Shown here: positions 21,178-29,911 of the stretch, piece after piece | Layout of the letters: each line of letters begins with the position of its first letter | Numbering within the stretch: position 1 is the first letter of the stretch | Source of the DNA: a virus | Length of the DNA stretch: 38,971 nt | Virus record (IMG/VR): IMGVR_UViG_3300029569_000027 | Span: 1 to 38,971 of that record | Reading direction: 5' to 3' (one strand) | Made by a program: the position numbers and the translations under genes | Notes under the pieces: model-generated | What the model was told of the DNA's origin: nothing | The model's database searches: none | Seen by the model: only the letters and a program-made list of their open reading frames with translations

Positions 21178-21692
21178 TGACCGCCCCGCTGATTCCATTC
21201 GCCGAATATCAGGAGTTTGCCAGTGGTACGAGTGTGGATCAGTCGCGATTCGATGGAGTCGTCGCTGCGATCCGCTCCTACTGCCGGTGGCACATCACCC
21301 CATTGATGTCTGAGACATTTACGGTGGATGGTCCAGCGGGGCGCGTTCTCAGCCTTCCGACGCTGAGGCTGGTGTCCGTTGAGTCGGTCACCGACAACGG
21401 GGCTCTCATCTCCGATGTTGAGTGGTCACAAGACGGCACACTACGCAAACGTGAGGCGTGGACAGACCGCTACCGAGGTGTTGTCGTCCAGGCCACTCAC
21501 GGGTACACCCAGGCGCCCGAGGATTTGGTTTCGGTTCTGCTGGACGCAGTCTCGCGGGCAGTAGCAACACCTGCTGGCCAGGTCGCGGAAACGATCGGTC
21601 CCTTCAGTTTCGGAGCAAGCGAGGGCGGCGTGAAGTTCTTCAGTCATGAACTCGCAATCCTTGACCGCTACCGATTGCCGAGCCTGCCATGA
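21177..21692 (+). CDS. Head-tail connector (adaptor)
   Basis: 171 aa from GTG 21177, with AAGGAGG (21166-21172). Helical N-terminus, a central beta part, and the C-terminal SVLLDAVSRAVATPAG helix with a GPFSFG loop, as in gp6/gp15-like adaptor proteins. First gene of the usual four-gene connector set. Assignment rests on order and general shape. Confidence 0.78.
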   Translation: MTAPLIPFAEYQEFASGTSVDQSRFDGVVAAIRSYCRWHITPLMSETFTVDGPAGRVLSLPTLRLVSVESVTDNGALISDVEWSQDGTLRKREAWTDRYRGVVVQATHGYTQAPEDLVSVLLDAVSRAVATPAGQVAETIGPFSFGASEGGVKFFSHELAILDRYRLPSLP

Positions 21693-22003
21693 CAGAGAAG
21701 GTCATTCGCCACAGAGCGACAAAGTACGACCAGTATCAGAATCCGGTGGGCGGTACGGGGATTCCGAAGCCCCTACTTGCACGCGCTGTCGCACCCGGCG
21801 CCTCGGCGGCCGTACGCTCATTGGGGCGAAACGGCGAGAAGGTTGACTACACAGTCTTCTTTCTCGGAGAGGTTGACCTGACAGAGGAAGACGACCTCGA
21901 GATACGCGGTGTGCGCTGCAAGATTCGCATCCTCGATTGGCGGTCCGCATTCAATACCGGCCGCCAAGGTCTGCAAGTACTCGCGAGCGCAGGCAAGGGG
22001 TGA
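21689..22003 (+). CDS. Head-closure protein
   Basis: 104 aa (ATGA overlap). A small beta-barrel-like protein (VDYTVFFLGEVDLTEEDDLE, then CKIRILDWRS) in the second connector position, where phages encode the stopper that closes the portal. Assignment is mostly by position. Confidence 0.68.
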   Translation: MTEKVIRHRATKYDQYQNPVGGTGIPKPLLARAVAPGASAAVRSLGRNGEKVDYTVFFLGEVDLTEEDDLEIRGVRCKIRILDWRSAFNTGRQGLQVLASAGKG

Positions 22004-22006
22004 TCC

Positions 22007-22258
22007 ATGGCTAGCCAGCCATCGTTCCGCCTCAATCGCGGCGGCGTTCGGGAGATCCTTCGTAGCCCGGAAATGGCGGCAGTTATGAACGATGCCGCTC
22101 GGCAGGTCGCCGAGAAAATCGGTGACGAGGCCGAGGTCAGTGAGTACACCACTGACCGCCAGGCTGCGTCTGTGTCTGTCCCAGCGCATTTGCAGGCCGC
22201 GGATGGGGCACTGACGCGGGCAGCGGCGTCTGTCGGATTGGAGGTCAAGGTCAAGTGA
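22007..22258 (+). CDS. Neck/HK97 gp10-like small protein
   Basis: 83 aa, AAGGGG before ATG 22007. It begins FRLNRGGVREILRSPEM and contains AARQVAEKIGD, a pattern of actinophage proteins in the third connector position. Shorter than HK97 gp10. Ends in GTGA overlap. Confidence 0.68.
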   Translation: MASQPSFRLNRGGVREILRSPEMAAVMNDAARQVAEKIGDEAEVSEYTTDRQAASVSVPAHLQAADGALTRAAASVGLEVKVK

Positions 22259-22665
22259 GCGACCCGATCCGCATACCCGCCGATCCGATTCGTCCGATCT
22301 GCAACTTCCTGAATGCTCAACTTCCACCCCTTTCTCCCGTCCCGGCAGTGACTGTAAGCCTGGGGTTGCCGTCAAACTGGATGCCAGAAGACGCGCCGCC
22401 CCATGTCGGGGTCTTCGATGACGGCGGACCGGTGAAGTGGCCGATTATCACCGAGCCTCGCGTGCGCGTCACTGTCTGGGCGATCGGGCGTGATTTGGCA
22501 CGTGAGATCGCAGCCCTGTCTTGCGGAATCCTGACATGCCGCAACGTACCCGGGGTTGCCACGATAACTGACCCATCCAGCATCCTCGATGCACGCGACC
22601 CTCACAACCGCGGCCTGATGGCATCCTTCACGGTCAAGGTGCAGGCCCGCACGATCGCTTTGTAG
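22255..22665 (+). CDS. Tail terminator protein
   Basis: 136 aa from GTG 22255. Alpha/beta protein (PSNWMPEDAPPHVGVFDDGG, then RVRVTVWAIGRDLAREIAAL and FTVKVQARTI at the end) in the position just before the major tail protein, where the ring that ends tail-tube growth is encoded. Function by order and overall pattern. Confidence 0.72.
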   Translation: MSDPIRIPADPIRPICNFLNAQLPPLSPVPAVTVSLGLPSNWMPEDAPPHVGVFDDGGPVKWPIITEPRVRVTVWAIGRDLAREIAALSCGILTCRNVPGVATITDPSSILDARDPHNRGLMASFTVKVQARTIAL

Positions 22666-22679
22666 CACAACATATTCCA

Positions 22680-22695
22680 CCACCCCTCCGGGTGG
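22680..22695 (+). terminator. Small hairpin before the major tail gene
   Basis: CCACCC (22680-22685), CTCC loop, GGGTGG (22690-22695): 6 bp, no U-tract. A second small stem AACCC/GGGTT follows at about 22731-22745, just before the ribosome site. Perhaps an mRNA-stability or processing element that raises major tail protein output. Confidence 0.3.
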
Positions 22696-22749
22696 AGAAC
22701 CCGCACGGTTCGAATCCAACTCATCACGAACCCGAGAGGGGTTATTGCC

Positions 22750-23265
22750 ATGGCGAGAGACGCCGACAATGTCAACATCTGGCGCGACGCGTGGATCTAC
22801 GTATCTGCTGACGCCACACGACCCGCCCTACCGACCGACATCGATGCCGCTATGCCGGCTGGATTCCTCGACGTCGGCCTGCTCAACGACGGTATCGCCG
22901 AGGAGCGCTCGAACTCCGAGACCAAGGCGTACGGCTGGGGTGCCGGTCTGATCAAGAAGTCGTTCAAGGACTTCGAGGTCGGTGGCACGTTCTCGATCCT
23001 CGAGGACAACGAAGTCACCCGCGCAATCATCTTCCCCGGCTCGACCGCGACGAAGATCGTCATGCCGAAGCCGGTGTACCGCTGGCTCGCATTCGAGACT
23101 CAGTCCGACGTCGAGGCCGCCGAGCGTCAGTTCACCACGAAGCTCGCGCAGCTGTGGGTCCCCAACAACAACCGCAACGAGGCGGACATCACGAAGTGGG
23201 AAGTTCAGTACTCCCTCTTCGCCAACGGAGCCAATGAGCTCTTCGATCGGCAGGTGGCGGCATGA
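22750..23265 (+). CDS. Major tail tube protein
   Basis: 171 aa, GAGAGGGG before ATG 22750. Typical actinophage tube subunit: DADNVNIWRDAWIYV at the N-terminus, GFLDVGLLNDGIAEE, WGAGLIKKSFKDFEV, and a C-terminal beta part ending EVQYSLFANG. Flanking hairpins and its own strong ribosome site suggest high expression. Stop overlaps next ATG. Confidence 0.88.
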   Translation: MARDADNVNIWRDAWIYVSADATRPALPTDIDAAMPAGFLDVGLLNDGIAEERSNSETKAYGWGAGLIKKSFKDFEVGGTFSILEDNEVTRAIIFPGSTATKIVMPKPVYRWLAFETQSDVEAAERQFTTKLAQLWVPNNNRNEADITKWEVQYSLFANGANELFDRQVAA

Positions 23266-23579
23266 GTGATCTCGTCAAGGTCAAGTTCATCAAGGATCGC
23301 GGTCGTCGACACGAAGGTGACGTCGTCAGCTACGACCCGATTTCGGCTGAGCACCTTCTGCGTGAGGGGTTCGTCGAGGAGTACGTCGAGAAGGTTCTCG
23401 GCCTGGACACCGCCCCCGAATTCGCGGAGGTTGTCCAGCCTGTCGATCCTTCGCTGCCGACTGCCGTCTTCAACGACGCCGACGCTGCCACATCGGACGA
23501 GTCTGAGTCGGTGGTCGAATCGGACCCGAAGCCTGCCCGCAGCAAGACCTCTCGTCCAGTCAAGCCGGACGAGTCCTGA
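23262..23579 (+). CDS. Small protein after the tail tube gene
   Basis: 105 aa (ATGA overlap). The first 45 residues resemble a small SH3-like fold (VKVKFIKDRGRRHEGDVVSY, then EHLLREGFVEEY). The rest is an acidic Ser/Pro/Val-rich tail. Perhaps a minor tail or decoration protein; no firm function. Confidence 0.6.
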   Translation: MSDLVKVKFIKDRGRRHEGDVVSYDPISAEHLLREGFVEEYVEKVLGLDTAPEFAEVVQPVDPSLPTAVFNDADAATSDESESVVESDPKPARSKTSRPVKPDES

Positions 23580-23582
23580 TCG

Positions 23583-23623
23583 TCACCCCGGCCCTCTTCC
23601 GTGCGGGTTCAGGGCCGGGGTGA
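23583..23623 (+). terminator. Strong hairpin after the tail tube unit
   Basis: TCACCCCGGCCCT (23583-23595) and AGGGCCGGGGTGA (23611-23623) form a perfect 13-bp stem with a 15-nt loop. The tail TTCCC is not a U-run. It directly follows the tail tube pair, so it may allow partial read-through and set the low ratio of downstream tail proteins to tube protein. Confidence 0.6.
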
Positions 23624-23659
23624 TTCCCAGGTAACCCGCATCACCATCGAGGAACCCGC

Positions 23660-23974
23660 ATGCAGAAACCGAGTGAAGACGAGATCCGCGACTTCGCGAA
23701 GAAGATCGGCGCCGTCGACCAAGACGGCAACTACACCGAACCGCGCAGCAGGCTTGCGGCCGGCGCGCTCGAGTACCGCAGGGAACTCGCGAAGCAGGCC
23801 GACGAACAACCCGACGGAACGACTGCCGAACAACTTTTGCGGCTTCACGACGAATTGCTAGGCGAGGGATTTGTGCGTGATCTCGTATACGACCTCGTCG
23901 TCTCCATTGCACCCGCCCTCGTCAGACGACAAGGGCTCCAGTTGAACCCGAAAGGAACCCGCACCCATGAGTAA
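23660..23974 (+). CDS. Hypothetical tail-region protein
   Basis: 104 aa from ATG 23660 (GAGGAA upstream). Helical (EDEIRDFAKKIGAV, ALEYRRELAKQADEQ, then GFVRDLVYDLVVSIAPALV). It overlaps the tail chaperone start by 8 bp. Unknown role; possibly a third chaperone-like factor. Confidence 0.55.
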   Translation: MQKPSEDEIRDFAKKIGAVDQDGNYTEPRSRLAAGALEYRRELAKQADEQPDGTTAEQLLRLHDELLGEGFVRDLVYDLVVSIAPALVRRQGLQLNPKGTRTHE

Positions 23975-24497
23975 CCGAAACGATCACGATTACGAAGAAG
24001 ACGGCATCGAAGGCGAGGTCGTCGACGGATCCTGGGGCAAGGACCTCGACCGACGGGATCGACGCCGCGAACCGGAACACGACGACTACGAGAACGAGGA
24101 CGTCGACCCGGACATCAACGAACCGCAGGTTGTTCGGCGTCGCCCACAGAACCGTCGCGAGCGACGGTCCGCCGGTCGTATTCCGCGCGACGCGCCCCAG
24201 CCGCAGGACCGGAAGGCCCCGCGCAAGTCGGCCGCTCGGCGCGAAGTCGAACGTGGTGAGATCTCGATCGACTTCTGGGGCATGACGTTCACGACCGATC
24301 AGACCGACCCGCTCGAATGGGACGAGGAAACGGCGATCGCCTACGAGCGCAACCAGTTCGGCGTGTTCCTGGCGTCAATCTTCGGTCAGCGGACGTACTT
24401 CAAGTACACAGTCTCGGACCCGAAGCCTCGACGCTCGGACACGCTCGAGCTGTTCAAGCTTGTCGCCAAGGAGCTCGGCGGAGACGCGGGGGAATAG
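23967..24497 (+). CDS. Tail assembly chaperone, upstream frame (gpG-like)
   Basis: 176 aa. The first 105 residues are highly charged and probably disordered (Arg/Asp/Glu-rich). The rest (EISIDFWGMTFTTDQTDPLE, then ELFKLVAKELGG) is the folded chaperone part. The gene precedes the tape measure and is followed by a -1 frame ORF, the classical G/GT arrangement. It coats and protects the tape measure before tube polymerisation. Confidence 0.88.
   Translation: MSNRNDHDYEEDGIEGEVVDGSWGKDLDRRDRRREPEHDDYENEDVDPDINEPQVVRRRPQNRRERRSAGRIPRDAPQPQDRKAPRKSAARREVERGEISIDFWGMTFTTDQTDPLEWDEETAIAYERNQFGVFLASIFGQRTYFKYTVSDPKPRRSDTLELFKLVAKELGGDAGE
24488..24494 (+). other. Slippery site for the G/GT frameshift
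   Basis: G_GGG_GAA, immediately followed by the zero-frame TAG (24495-24497). After a -1 slip the reading continues ATA GCG and stays open to 24880. P-site re-pairing is perfect and A-site re-pairing imperfect at one base, so low-efficiency frameshifting is expected, as is usual for these genes. Confidence 0.65.
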
Positions 24498-24880
24498 CGG
24501 GCCTCCTCCAGCTTCTGCGTGACGACGAGTTGCGCGACAAGGTGGAGGCCGACCTTTCGCAATATCACCACCTTCGGCTGTCGGACCTGTGGCGATTCGA
24601 CGAGGACGGCTGCCGGCGCCTCACCCTTCGCGAGGTATGGGTGAGGCTTCGGCGGCTCCCAGGCGAATCGGCGCTGGTGACGCACTTCAATGGCGGGCGA
24701 CCACGCTGGGACGACGAGACGTACCTGCTCGCCGATCTCATCCACGTGATGTCCGGCAAACCTCACCCCGCGCGCCCGAAGCCGGTCAAGGTGAAACCTT
24801 CGGACACCTCACGGCGTGAGCAGATCAAACGCCAGTACCGCCAACGCAAGCGGATCCCCGCTGGTCGAAAAACTCCATAG
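24494..24880 (+). CDS. Tail assembly chaperone, frameshift extension (gpT-like)
   Basis: 128 codons in the -1 frame (AGLLQLLRDDELRDKVEADL, then LWRFDEDGCRRLTLREVWVR). The end is basic with RREQIKRQYRQRKRIPAG. It has no convincing start or ribosome site, so it should be made only as a 304-aa fusion to the upstream protein. The extension is thought to contact tail tube subunits. Confidence 0.82.
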   Translation: MAGLLQLLRDDELRDKVEADLSQYHHLRLSDLWRFDEDGCRRLTLREVWVRLRRLPGESALVTHFNGGRPRWDDETYLLADLIHVMSGKPHPARPKPVKVKPSDTSRREQIKRQYRQRKRIPAGRKTP

Positions 24881-24894
24881 AGACGAGGTGCCTT

Positions 24895-27800
24895 GTGGCG
24901 ACAATCGGCTACGCAACCCTTCCGATCATCCCCAGTATGCAGGGCATCTCGGGCAACCTGTCGCAGTTGATCGGTGCGCCGATCGTAGCGGCCGGTCAGC
25001 AGGCAGGGCAGGACGCCGGGCGTGCGGTCGGTCGTGGAATGGCCGGCGGCATGTCCGCGTCGCAGTCGACAGTCGAGGCGGCGTCCGCAAAGCTGGCTGC
25101 TGCGCGCGGCAAGGAAGCAGATGCCGCCGGCAAGGTTCGTGTTGCCGAACTGAAGCTGCAGGAGTTGCGAGACAAGGGGACTGCGACGGTCTCGCAGATC
25201 GCGGCAGCCGAGGAGCGCCTCGCTACGGCGGAGCGCGGTCGAGACACTGCCGTCTCCAACAGGTTGCGTGCGGTCAATGACCTAACTCAGGCGCGCGCAC
25301 GTGCTGCCAACGGTGCTGACGACGAAGCGGATTCGATCGACGATTCGACCGACGCGCAGGAGCGCAACGCGGACGGAGCGGTTGATCTCGCAAAGAAGCT
25401 CGGCGGCCTGGCCATTGCTGCGGCGGGCATCGGATCTGCAATGGATCTGGCAACGCAGAGCCTGGAGAAGTCGCAACTCGGCTCCAAGCTCGCTGCATCG
25501 TTCGGCGAAACGCCAGAAGAGGCGAAGCGATACGGCGAGGTAGCGGGCAACCTGTACGCGGACGGCATCGGCGAATCTATGGAAGATGTCGCCGCATCCG
25601 TTGCTGCAGTGGGCGGGACGTTCGGGTCACTTGACACAATGGGCGGCGCACGCCTGGAGGAACTTTCGGCGAAGGCGTCGAACTTCGCGAAGGTCTTCGA
25701 TCAGGACGTGTCGGGGTCTGTGCAGACCGCGGGAATGCTCATGCAGAACGGTCTCGCAGACAACGCCGATCAGGCGTTCGACATGATGACGCGCGGCATG
25801 CAGGAAGTGTCCGTCAGCATGCGCGATGAACTGCCGGAGATTCTGCAGGAGTACGGAACAAACTTTCGTGCACTGGGATTCGACGGCGAATCTTCCTTCA
25901 ACCTCCTGATCGACGCTGCGAGTAAAGGCAAGTTTGCGCTCGACAAGACTGGTGATGCGCTGAAGGAATTCACTATTCGTGGATCCGATATGTCGGCATC
26001 GTCGACGGAGGCGTTCCAGTCCATGGGCCTCGACGCACAACTCATGGCGAGCGACATCGCGGTCGGTGGCGAGAATGCCCAGTATGCACTGCAGAAGACT
26101 GCAGATGCCTTGCTGGGAATCGAAGATCCTTCCACGCGGGCGAATACTGCCATCGCCCTCTTCGGCTCACCGCTCGAAGACATGTCAGTCGATCAGATCC
26201 CGATGTTCCTCGAATCCCTGTCTGGCGCGCCTGACGTGATGGGAGATGTCACTGGCGCCACCGATGAAATGTCGGCAACGCTCAATGACAACGCGGGATC
26301 GGCAGTCGAGAATCTCAAACGCGCGATCCAGGGTGGTGTTCTCGAAGCGCTGGAGAATATGGCCGACTGGGTTGGTCGAAACTCGGAAACCCTCAAGACC
26401 ATTGGGATGATCATCGCTCCACTGGCAATCGGGTTCCTGGCCTACAAGCTCGCTGTCATCGGCATCACTGCGGCGACGACGGCATGGAACACGATTCAAA
26501 TGCTCCTCAACGGCACGATGGCTCTCAATCCCATCGGCGCAGTTGTGGCGATCATTGCCTTGCTCGTTGCCGGAATTGTCATTGCTTACAACAAGTCTGA
26601 GACTTTCCGCAATATCGTTCAGGCTGCCTGGCAGGGCATTCAAGACGCAATCTCTTTTGCCTGGAACAACATCATCAAGCCGATCTGGGATGCTCTGCTG
26701 GTAGCCCTCGGTAAGATTGGGGAGTTCTTCACCTGGGTATGGAACTCGGTCATCAAGCCCGCATGGGATGGTCTCGCCGCGGGCATCAGTTGGGCGTGGG
26801 AGAACGTCATCCGCCCAGCCTGGGACGGCCTGCAGGCAGGGCTGAGTGCGGTCGGCGACCTGTTCCGCTCTGTCTGGGAGAACGTCATCAAGCCCGCATG
26901 GGACGGCCTGGGTGCTGGCATTTCCTGGGTCTGGGAGAACGTCATCAAGAAAGCGTGGGACGGACTCAAGGAGGGGCTCGAGACTGTCAAGAACAGCTTC
27001 TCAACGGCTGTCGATTTCATCGGCAGAGTGTGGGATGGCATCAAGGGAATCGTCGCAAAGCCGGTCAGGTTCGTCGTGGAGACTGTCTACAACAACGGCA
27101 TTCGTGGCGCGTGGAACAAGGTGGCCGGCTGGCTTAATCTGCCGGAACTTCCCGAGGCTCAACTCGGAGAACTCGGCAACTACGCCAAGGGCACCGCGGT
27201 TCTGCCTGGCTATTCGCCAGGCGTGGACAACATGCGGTTCGTCTCGACCGATGGTTCGACGGCGATCAACCTCGGGGGTGGCGAAGGTATTGTCCGGCCC
27301 GAGGTGACGAAAGCGCTCGGCCCTGGGTGGATCAATTCCGTGAACGCGTCGGCATCAAATGGCGGCGTCCAGGGAGTGAAGAAGTTCCTTGGCGGATATG
27401 CCTCCGGCGGAACGATCGCCAATGGCGCGGAGCTGACATCCGGCATTCAGAATTCGATGTGGGATGCAGTTCGAACAGCCTTCCCGAATGCAATCCTCAC
27501 ATCGGGCACGCGCTACGCGGATGTTGGATCCGGCTTCGACAATCATATGGGACAAACAGCCATCGACCTCGCGGGCCCAATGTCCCAAATGGCCAGGTGG
27601 ATCTACGAACTGAACAACACACAGCCGGTCGAGGAGCTCATTCACGCACCTTTGGATGGATGGCAGAACCTCAAGGCCGGTGCGCCTCTCAACTACGGCG
27701 CTGCCACGGATGCAGATCACTACGATCACGTCCACTGGGCCATGCGGCAGATGGTCGACTCGGACGGGAAGCTCGTTTCCTCCGATTCAGGCGGCGGTGG

Positions 27801-29022
27801 ATTCTTTGGAGCGATCAAGAACTGGCTTCGGAATAGAGTCGCGGATGCCTTCGACAAGGTGATCGATCCTATCGGGAATGCCATCCCCACGTTCGGCGAC
27901 TCGATGATCGGTCAACTCCCGAAGACGGTGTTCGGATACATGAAGGACAAGGTCCGCGACTGGCTGCTCGGTAAGGCCGACGAACAGGACACCTCATCGG
28001 GTGGAAGTGCGGTCCCAGGGTCAGGCCCGACGGCCGATCAGGTCAAGGCAGCATTCGCGCCATATGGCTGGGATTCCGGAGATCAGTGGGCTGCGGCCGA
28101 CTGGATCATCGGCAAGGAATCGGGTTGGAATCCAGAGGCGGTCAACCCATCTTCAGGGGCCTACGGACTGTTTCAGTTCCTGGGATCAACGAAGGATCAG
28201 TACCTACCGGACATGAACCCGAACCCTGGAATTCAGGGGGCGGCCGGCGCCCGATACATCAAGGATCGATACGGAGATCCGCTTGCCGCAAAGCGGTTCT
28301 GGGAGGCGAACGGCTGGTATGACGACGGTGGTCTAGCGACTGGCGTCGGGTACATGGCAAAGAACGTTCTTGCGCCCGAGCGTGTCCTTTCTCCATCGGA
28401 AACGAAGGCGTGGGAGATGTTGGTCCCTCACCTCGTTTCCCTCGTGCCAGCGCTCGAGCACTTCGAGAGCGTAGTCACCTCGCCCGCGTTCACGAGCGCT
28501 CAGAGCTTGCTCGGCGCCGGGGAGTTCACGCCCGGTTTTCGTGAGTCGTTCGGAGTCGAGGAATCGTCCCCGATCGTCAATGCGGTTCTCGGTGTGCGCG
28601 ATCAGCTGAAGGGTATTGTGCCGGATCTGTTCGGCACCACTGGTGCCGCTGCAGGAGAGGCTACTGGCGTGGTTGATTCCCTCGGCGCTGTCGAGCCCGG
28701 CTTGGAATCAGGGCTGACGGAACCTATCGGCGGGTCCGGCGTGGAGTCGTCGTATGGCGAAGGCGCGCAGGGCAATCCCGAAGTCGATAAGTGGACCGAG
28801 TGGGCGCAGAACGCAGGCAAACAGTGGGAGGACTACTTCAAGGACAACTGGAAGGAAATGCTCAACACTGCGGTCGGCGTCGGTCTCGGCAGCCGCGGTG
28901 GCGGGGGAGACACGTTCAACATGAACGGAAACTCCGACACCCAGGTCGCGAAGGTCATTCAGCGCAACCAGCGACGGAAGTCGTTGGCACAGCAACGGTC
29001 GGGAGGTTTCGGACGTGGCTAG
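24895..29022 (+). CDS. Tape measure protein with peptidase- and transglycosylase-like domains
   Basis: 1375 aa from GTG 24895. The N-terminal coiled coil and Ala-rich region (about 30-160) and hydrophobic segments (near 500-565) are usual. At about 585-690 are five W-x-x-x-I-K/R-P/K-x-W-D-G/A-L repeats. A metallopeptidase-like domain follows at about 850-950 (SGTRYADVGSG, HMGQTAID, HYDHVHW). A lytic-transglycosylase-like domain lies at about 1050-1140 (GKESGWNPEAVNPSSGAYGL, with catalytic Glu near 1074). It sets tail length and probably opens the wall during DNA entry. Confidence 0.93.
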   Translation: MATIGYATLPIIPSMQGISGNLSQLIGAPIVAAGQQAGQDAGRAVGRGMAGGMSASQSTVEAASAKLAAARGKEADAAGKVRVAELKLQELRDKGTATVSQIAAAEERLATAERGRDTAVSNRLRAVNDLTQARARAANGADDEADSIDDSTDAQERNADGAVDLAKKLGGLAIAAAGIGSAMDLATQSLEKSQLGSKLAASFGETPEEAKRYGEVAGNLYADGIGESMEDVAASVAAVGGTFGSLDTMGGARLEELSAKASNFAKVFDQDVSGSVQTAGMLMQNGLADNADQAFDMMTRGMQEVSVSMRDELPEILQEYGTNFRALGFDGESSFNLLIDAASKGKFALDKTGDALKEFTIRGSDMSASSTEAFQSMGLDAQLMASDIAVGGENAQYALQKTADALLGIEDPSTRANTAIALFGSPLEDMSVDQIPMFLESLSGAPDVMGDVTGATDEMSATLNDNAGSAVENLKRAIQGGVLEALENMADWVGRNSETLKTIGMIIAPLAIGFLAYKLAVIGITAATTAWNTIQMLLNGTMALNPIGAVVAIIALLVAGIVIAYNKSETFRNIVQAAWQGIQDAISFAWNNIIKPIWDALLVALGKIGEFFTWVWNSVIKPAWDGLAAGISWAWENVIRPAWDGLQAGLSAVGDLFRSVWENVIKPAWDGLGAGISWVWENVIKKAWDGLKEGLETVKNSFSTAVDFIGRVWDGIKGIVAKPVRFVVETVYNNGIRGAWNKVAGWLNLPELPEAQLGELGNYAKGTAVLPGYSPGVDNMRFVSTDGSTAINLGGGEGIVRPEVTKALGPGWINSVNASASNGGVQGVKKFLGGYASGGTIANGAELTSGIQNSMWDAVRTAFPNAILTSGTRYADVGSGFDNHMGQTAIDLAGPMSQMARWIYELNNTQPVEELIHAPLDGWQNLKAGAPLNYGAATDADHYDHVHWAMRQMVDSDGKLVSSDSGGGGFFGAIKNWLRNRVADAFDKVIDPIGNAIPTFGDSMIGQLPKTVFGYMKDKVRDWLLGKADEQDTSSGGSAVPGSGPTADQVKAAFAPYGWDSGDQWAAADWIIGKESGWNPEAVNPSSGAYGLFQFLGSTKDQYLPDMNPNPGIQGAAGARYIKDRYGDPLAAKRFWEANGWYDDGGLATGVGYMAKNVLAPERVLSPSETKAWEMLVPHLVSLVPALEHFESVVTSPAFTSAQSLLGAGEFTPGFRESFGVEESSPIVNAVLGVRDQLKGIVPDLFGTTGAAAGEATGVVDSLGAVEPGLESGLTEPIGGSGVESSYGEGAQGNPEVDKWTEWAQNAGKQWEDYFKDNWKEMLNTAVGVGLGSRGGGGDTFNMNGNSDTQVAKVIQRNQRRKSLAQQRSGGFGRG

Positions 29023-29911
29023 CATCCTCGAATCCGAGGCAACCAAGTTGGTCTACATCGGGCCGCCGAGGGCTGATGGGTCGCCGGGTAAGTGCTGGCA
29101 TCTCGCGGGCGTGAACGCGGGCGACGAAGGCGTGTCCCTGGAATCAGGAATGAAGGGGCACGTCTTCGCTTCGCTCGATCTGTTGACGTCCGAAGGTGCG
29201 AAACAGGACGGCGCGACTTTCCTCCGATCAGTACGCGGCAAAAGGGAATTCGACATGCCGATTCTGATCGAGGGCCGAACCTCGCGCGAGTTCTTCGCCC
29301 GTCATGACGAGTGGTGGCGAAGCGTCGAAGCGGACCGCCCCGGACACCTCGGATTCTTCACGCGCTACAACGGATGGTCGTTCTCACCAGTGCAGCTCGA
29401 CTCCGCGCCCGAGCCACTCGGCGACGTAGACCCGGCAGGTGACTACTGCGAGTCGTACCTGATGGGTGTGACCGCGATGGATCCGGCATACCGCTCCTTC
29501 GACGAGCAGGTCACCTGGACGAATGAACTCGGATCGAACGAGGGCAAGGTCAATGTTCGCAATGCCGCAGGCATGGTTCAGTGGCCGACCTACACGATGA
29601 ACGGTCCTGGGCGCTGGTGGATTCAAGATCCGATCGATGATCCGGATGCGTTGCGACTGGTGGCTACTCCCATGCTCGAAGCGGGCGAGACTTTGCGGAT
29701 CGACACCGGAAAACGTCGACCGACCGCCCGAGTCTATTCCGCGGCAGGCGGTTTCAACGGTCGCAATGTGTGGGGCCAACTCAAAGGTCGTCGCTGGCTG
29801 TATTCGATTCCACCCTGGACGAGCAAGGAGATCATCGTGCGCGTTGAAGGCGGAACGACTGCATCGAGTTTCATCGCCACAGGTACGCCGCGTGGCGCGA
29901 GGCCCTACTGA
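29015..29911 (+). CDS. Distal tail (Dit-like) protein
   Basis: 298 aa from GTG 29015, with GGGAGG about 8 nt upstream, overlapping the tape measure stop. N-terminal tail-hub region (GFFTRYNGWSFSPV; SLDLLTSEGAKQDGATF) followed by a beta-sandwich part (GPGRWWIQDPIDDPDALRLV) like a galectin-type domain. Position after the tape measure fits the hub that joins tube to tip. Confidence 0.75.
   Translation: MASILESEATKLVYIGPPRADGSPGKCWHLAGVNAGDEGVSLESGMKGHVFASLDLLTSEGAKQDGATFLRSVRGKREFDMPILIEGRTSREFFARHDEWWRSVEADRPGHLGFFTRYNGWSFSPVQLDSAPEPLGDVDPAGDYCESYLMGVTAMDPAYRSFDEQVTWTNELGSNEGKVNVRNAAGMVQWPTYTMNGPGRWWIQDPIDDPDALRLVATPMLEAGETLRIDTGKRRPTARVYSAAGGFNGRNVWGQLKGRRWLYSIPPWTSKEIIVRVEGGTTASSFIATGTPRGARPY

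Noticed and set aside
20065-21198. 377-codon minus-strand open frame opposite the capsid gene
   Set aside because: It mirrors the capsid gene; composition is that of an antisense shadow.
22708-22718. GGTTCGAATCC, the tRNA T-loop consensus, between tail terminator and tail tube genes
   Set aside because: No T-stem beyond 2 bp and no acceptor pairing on either side.
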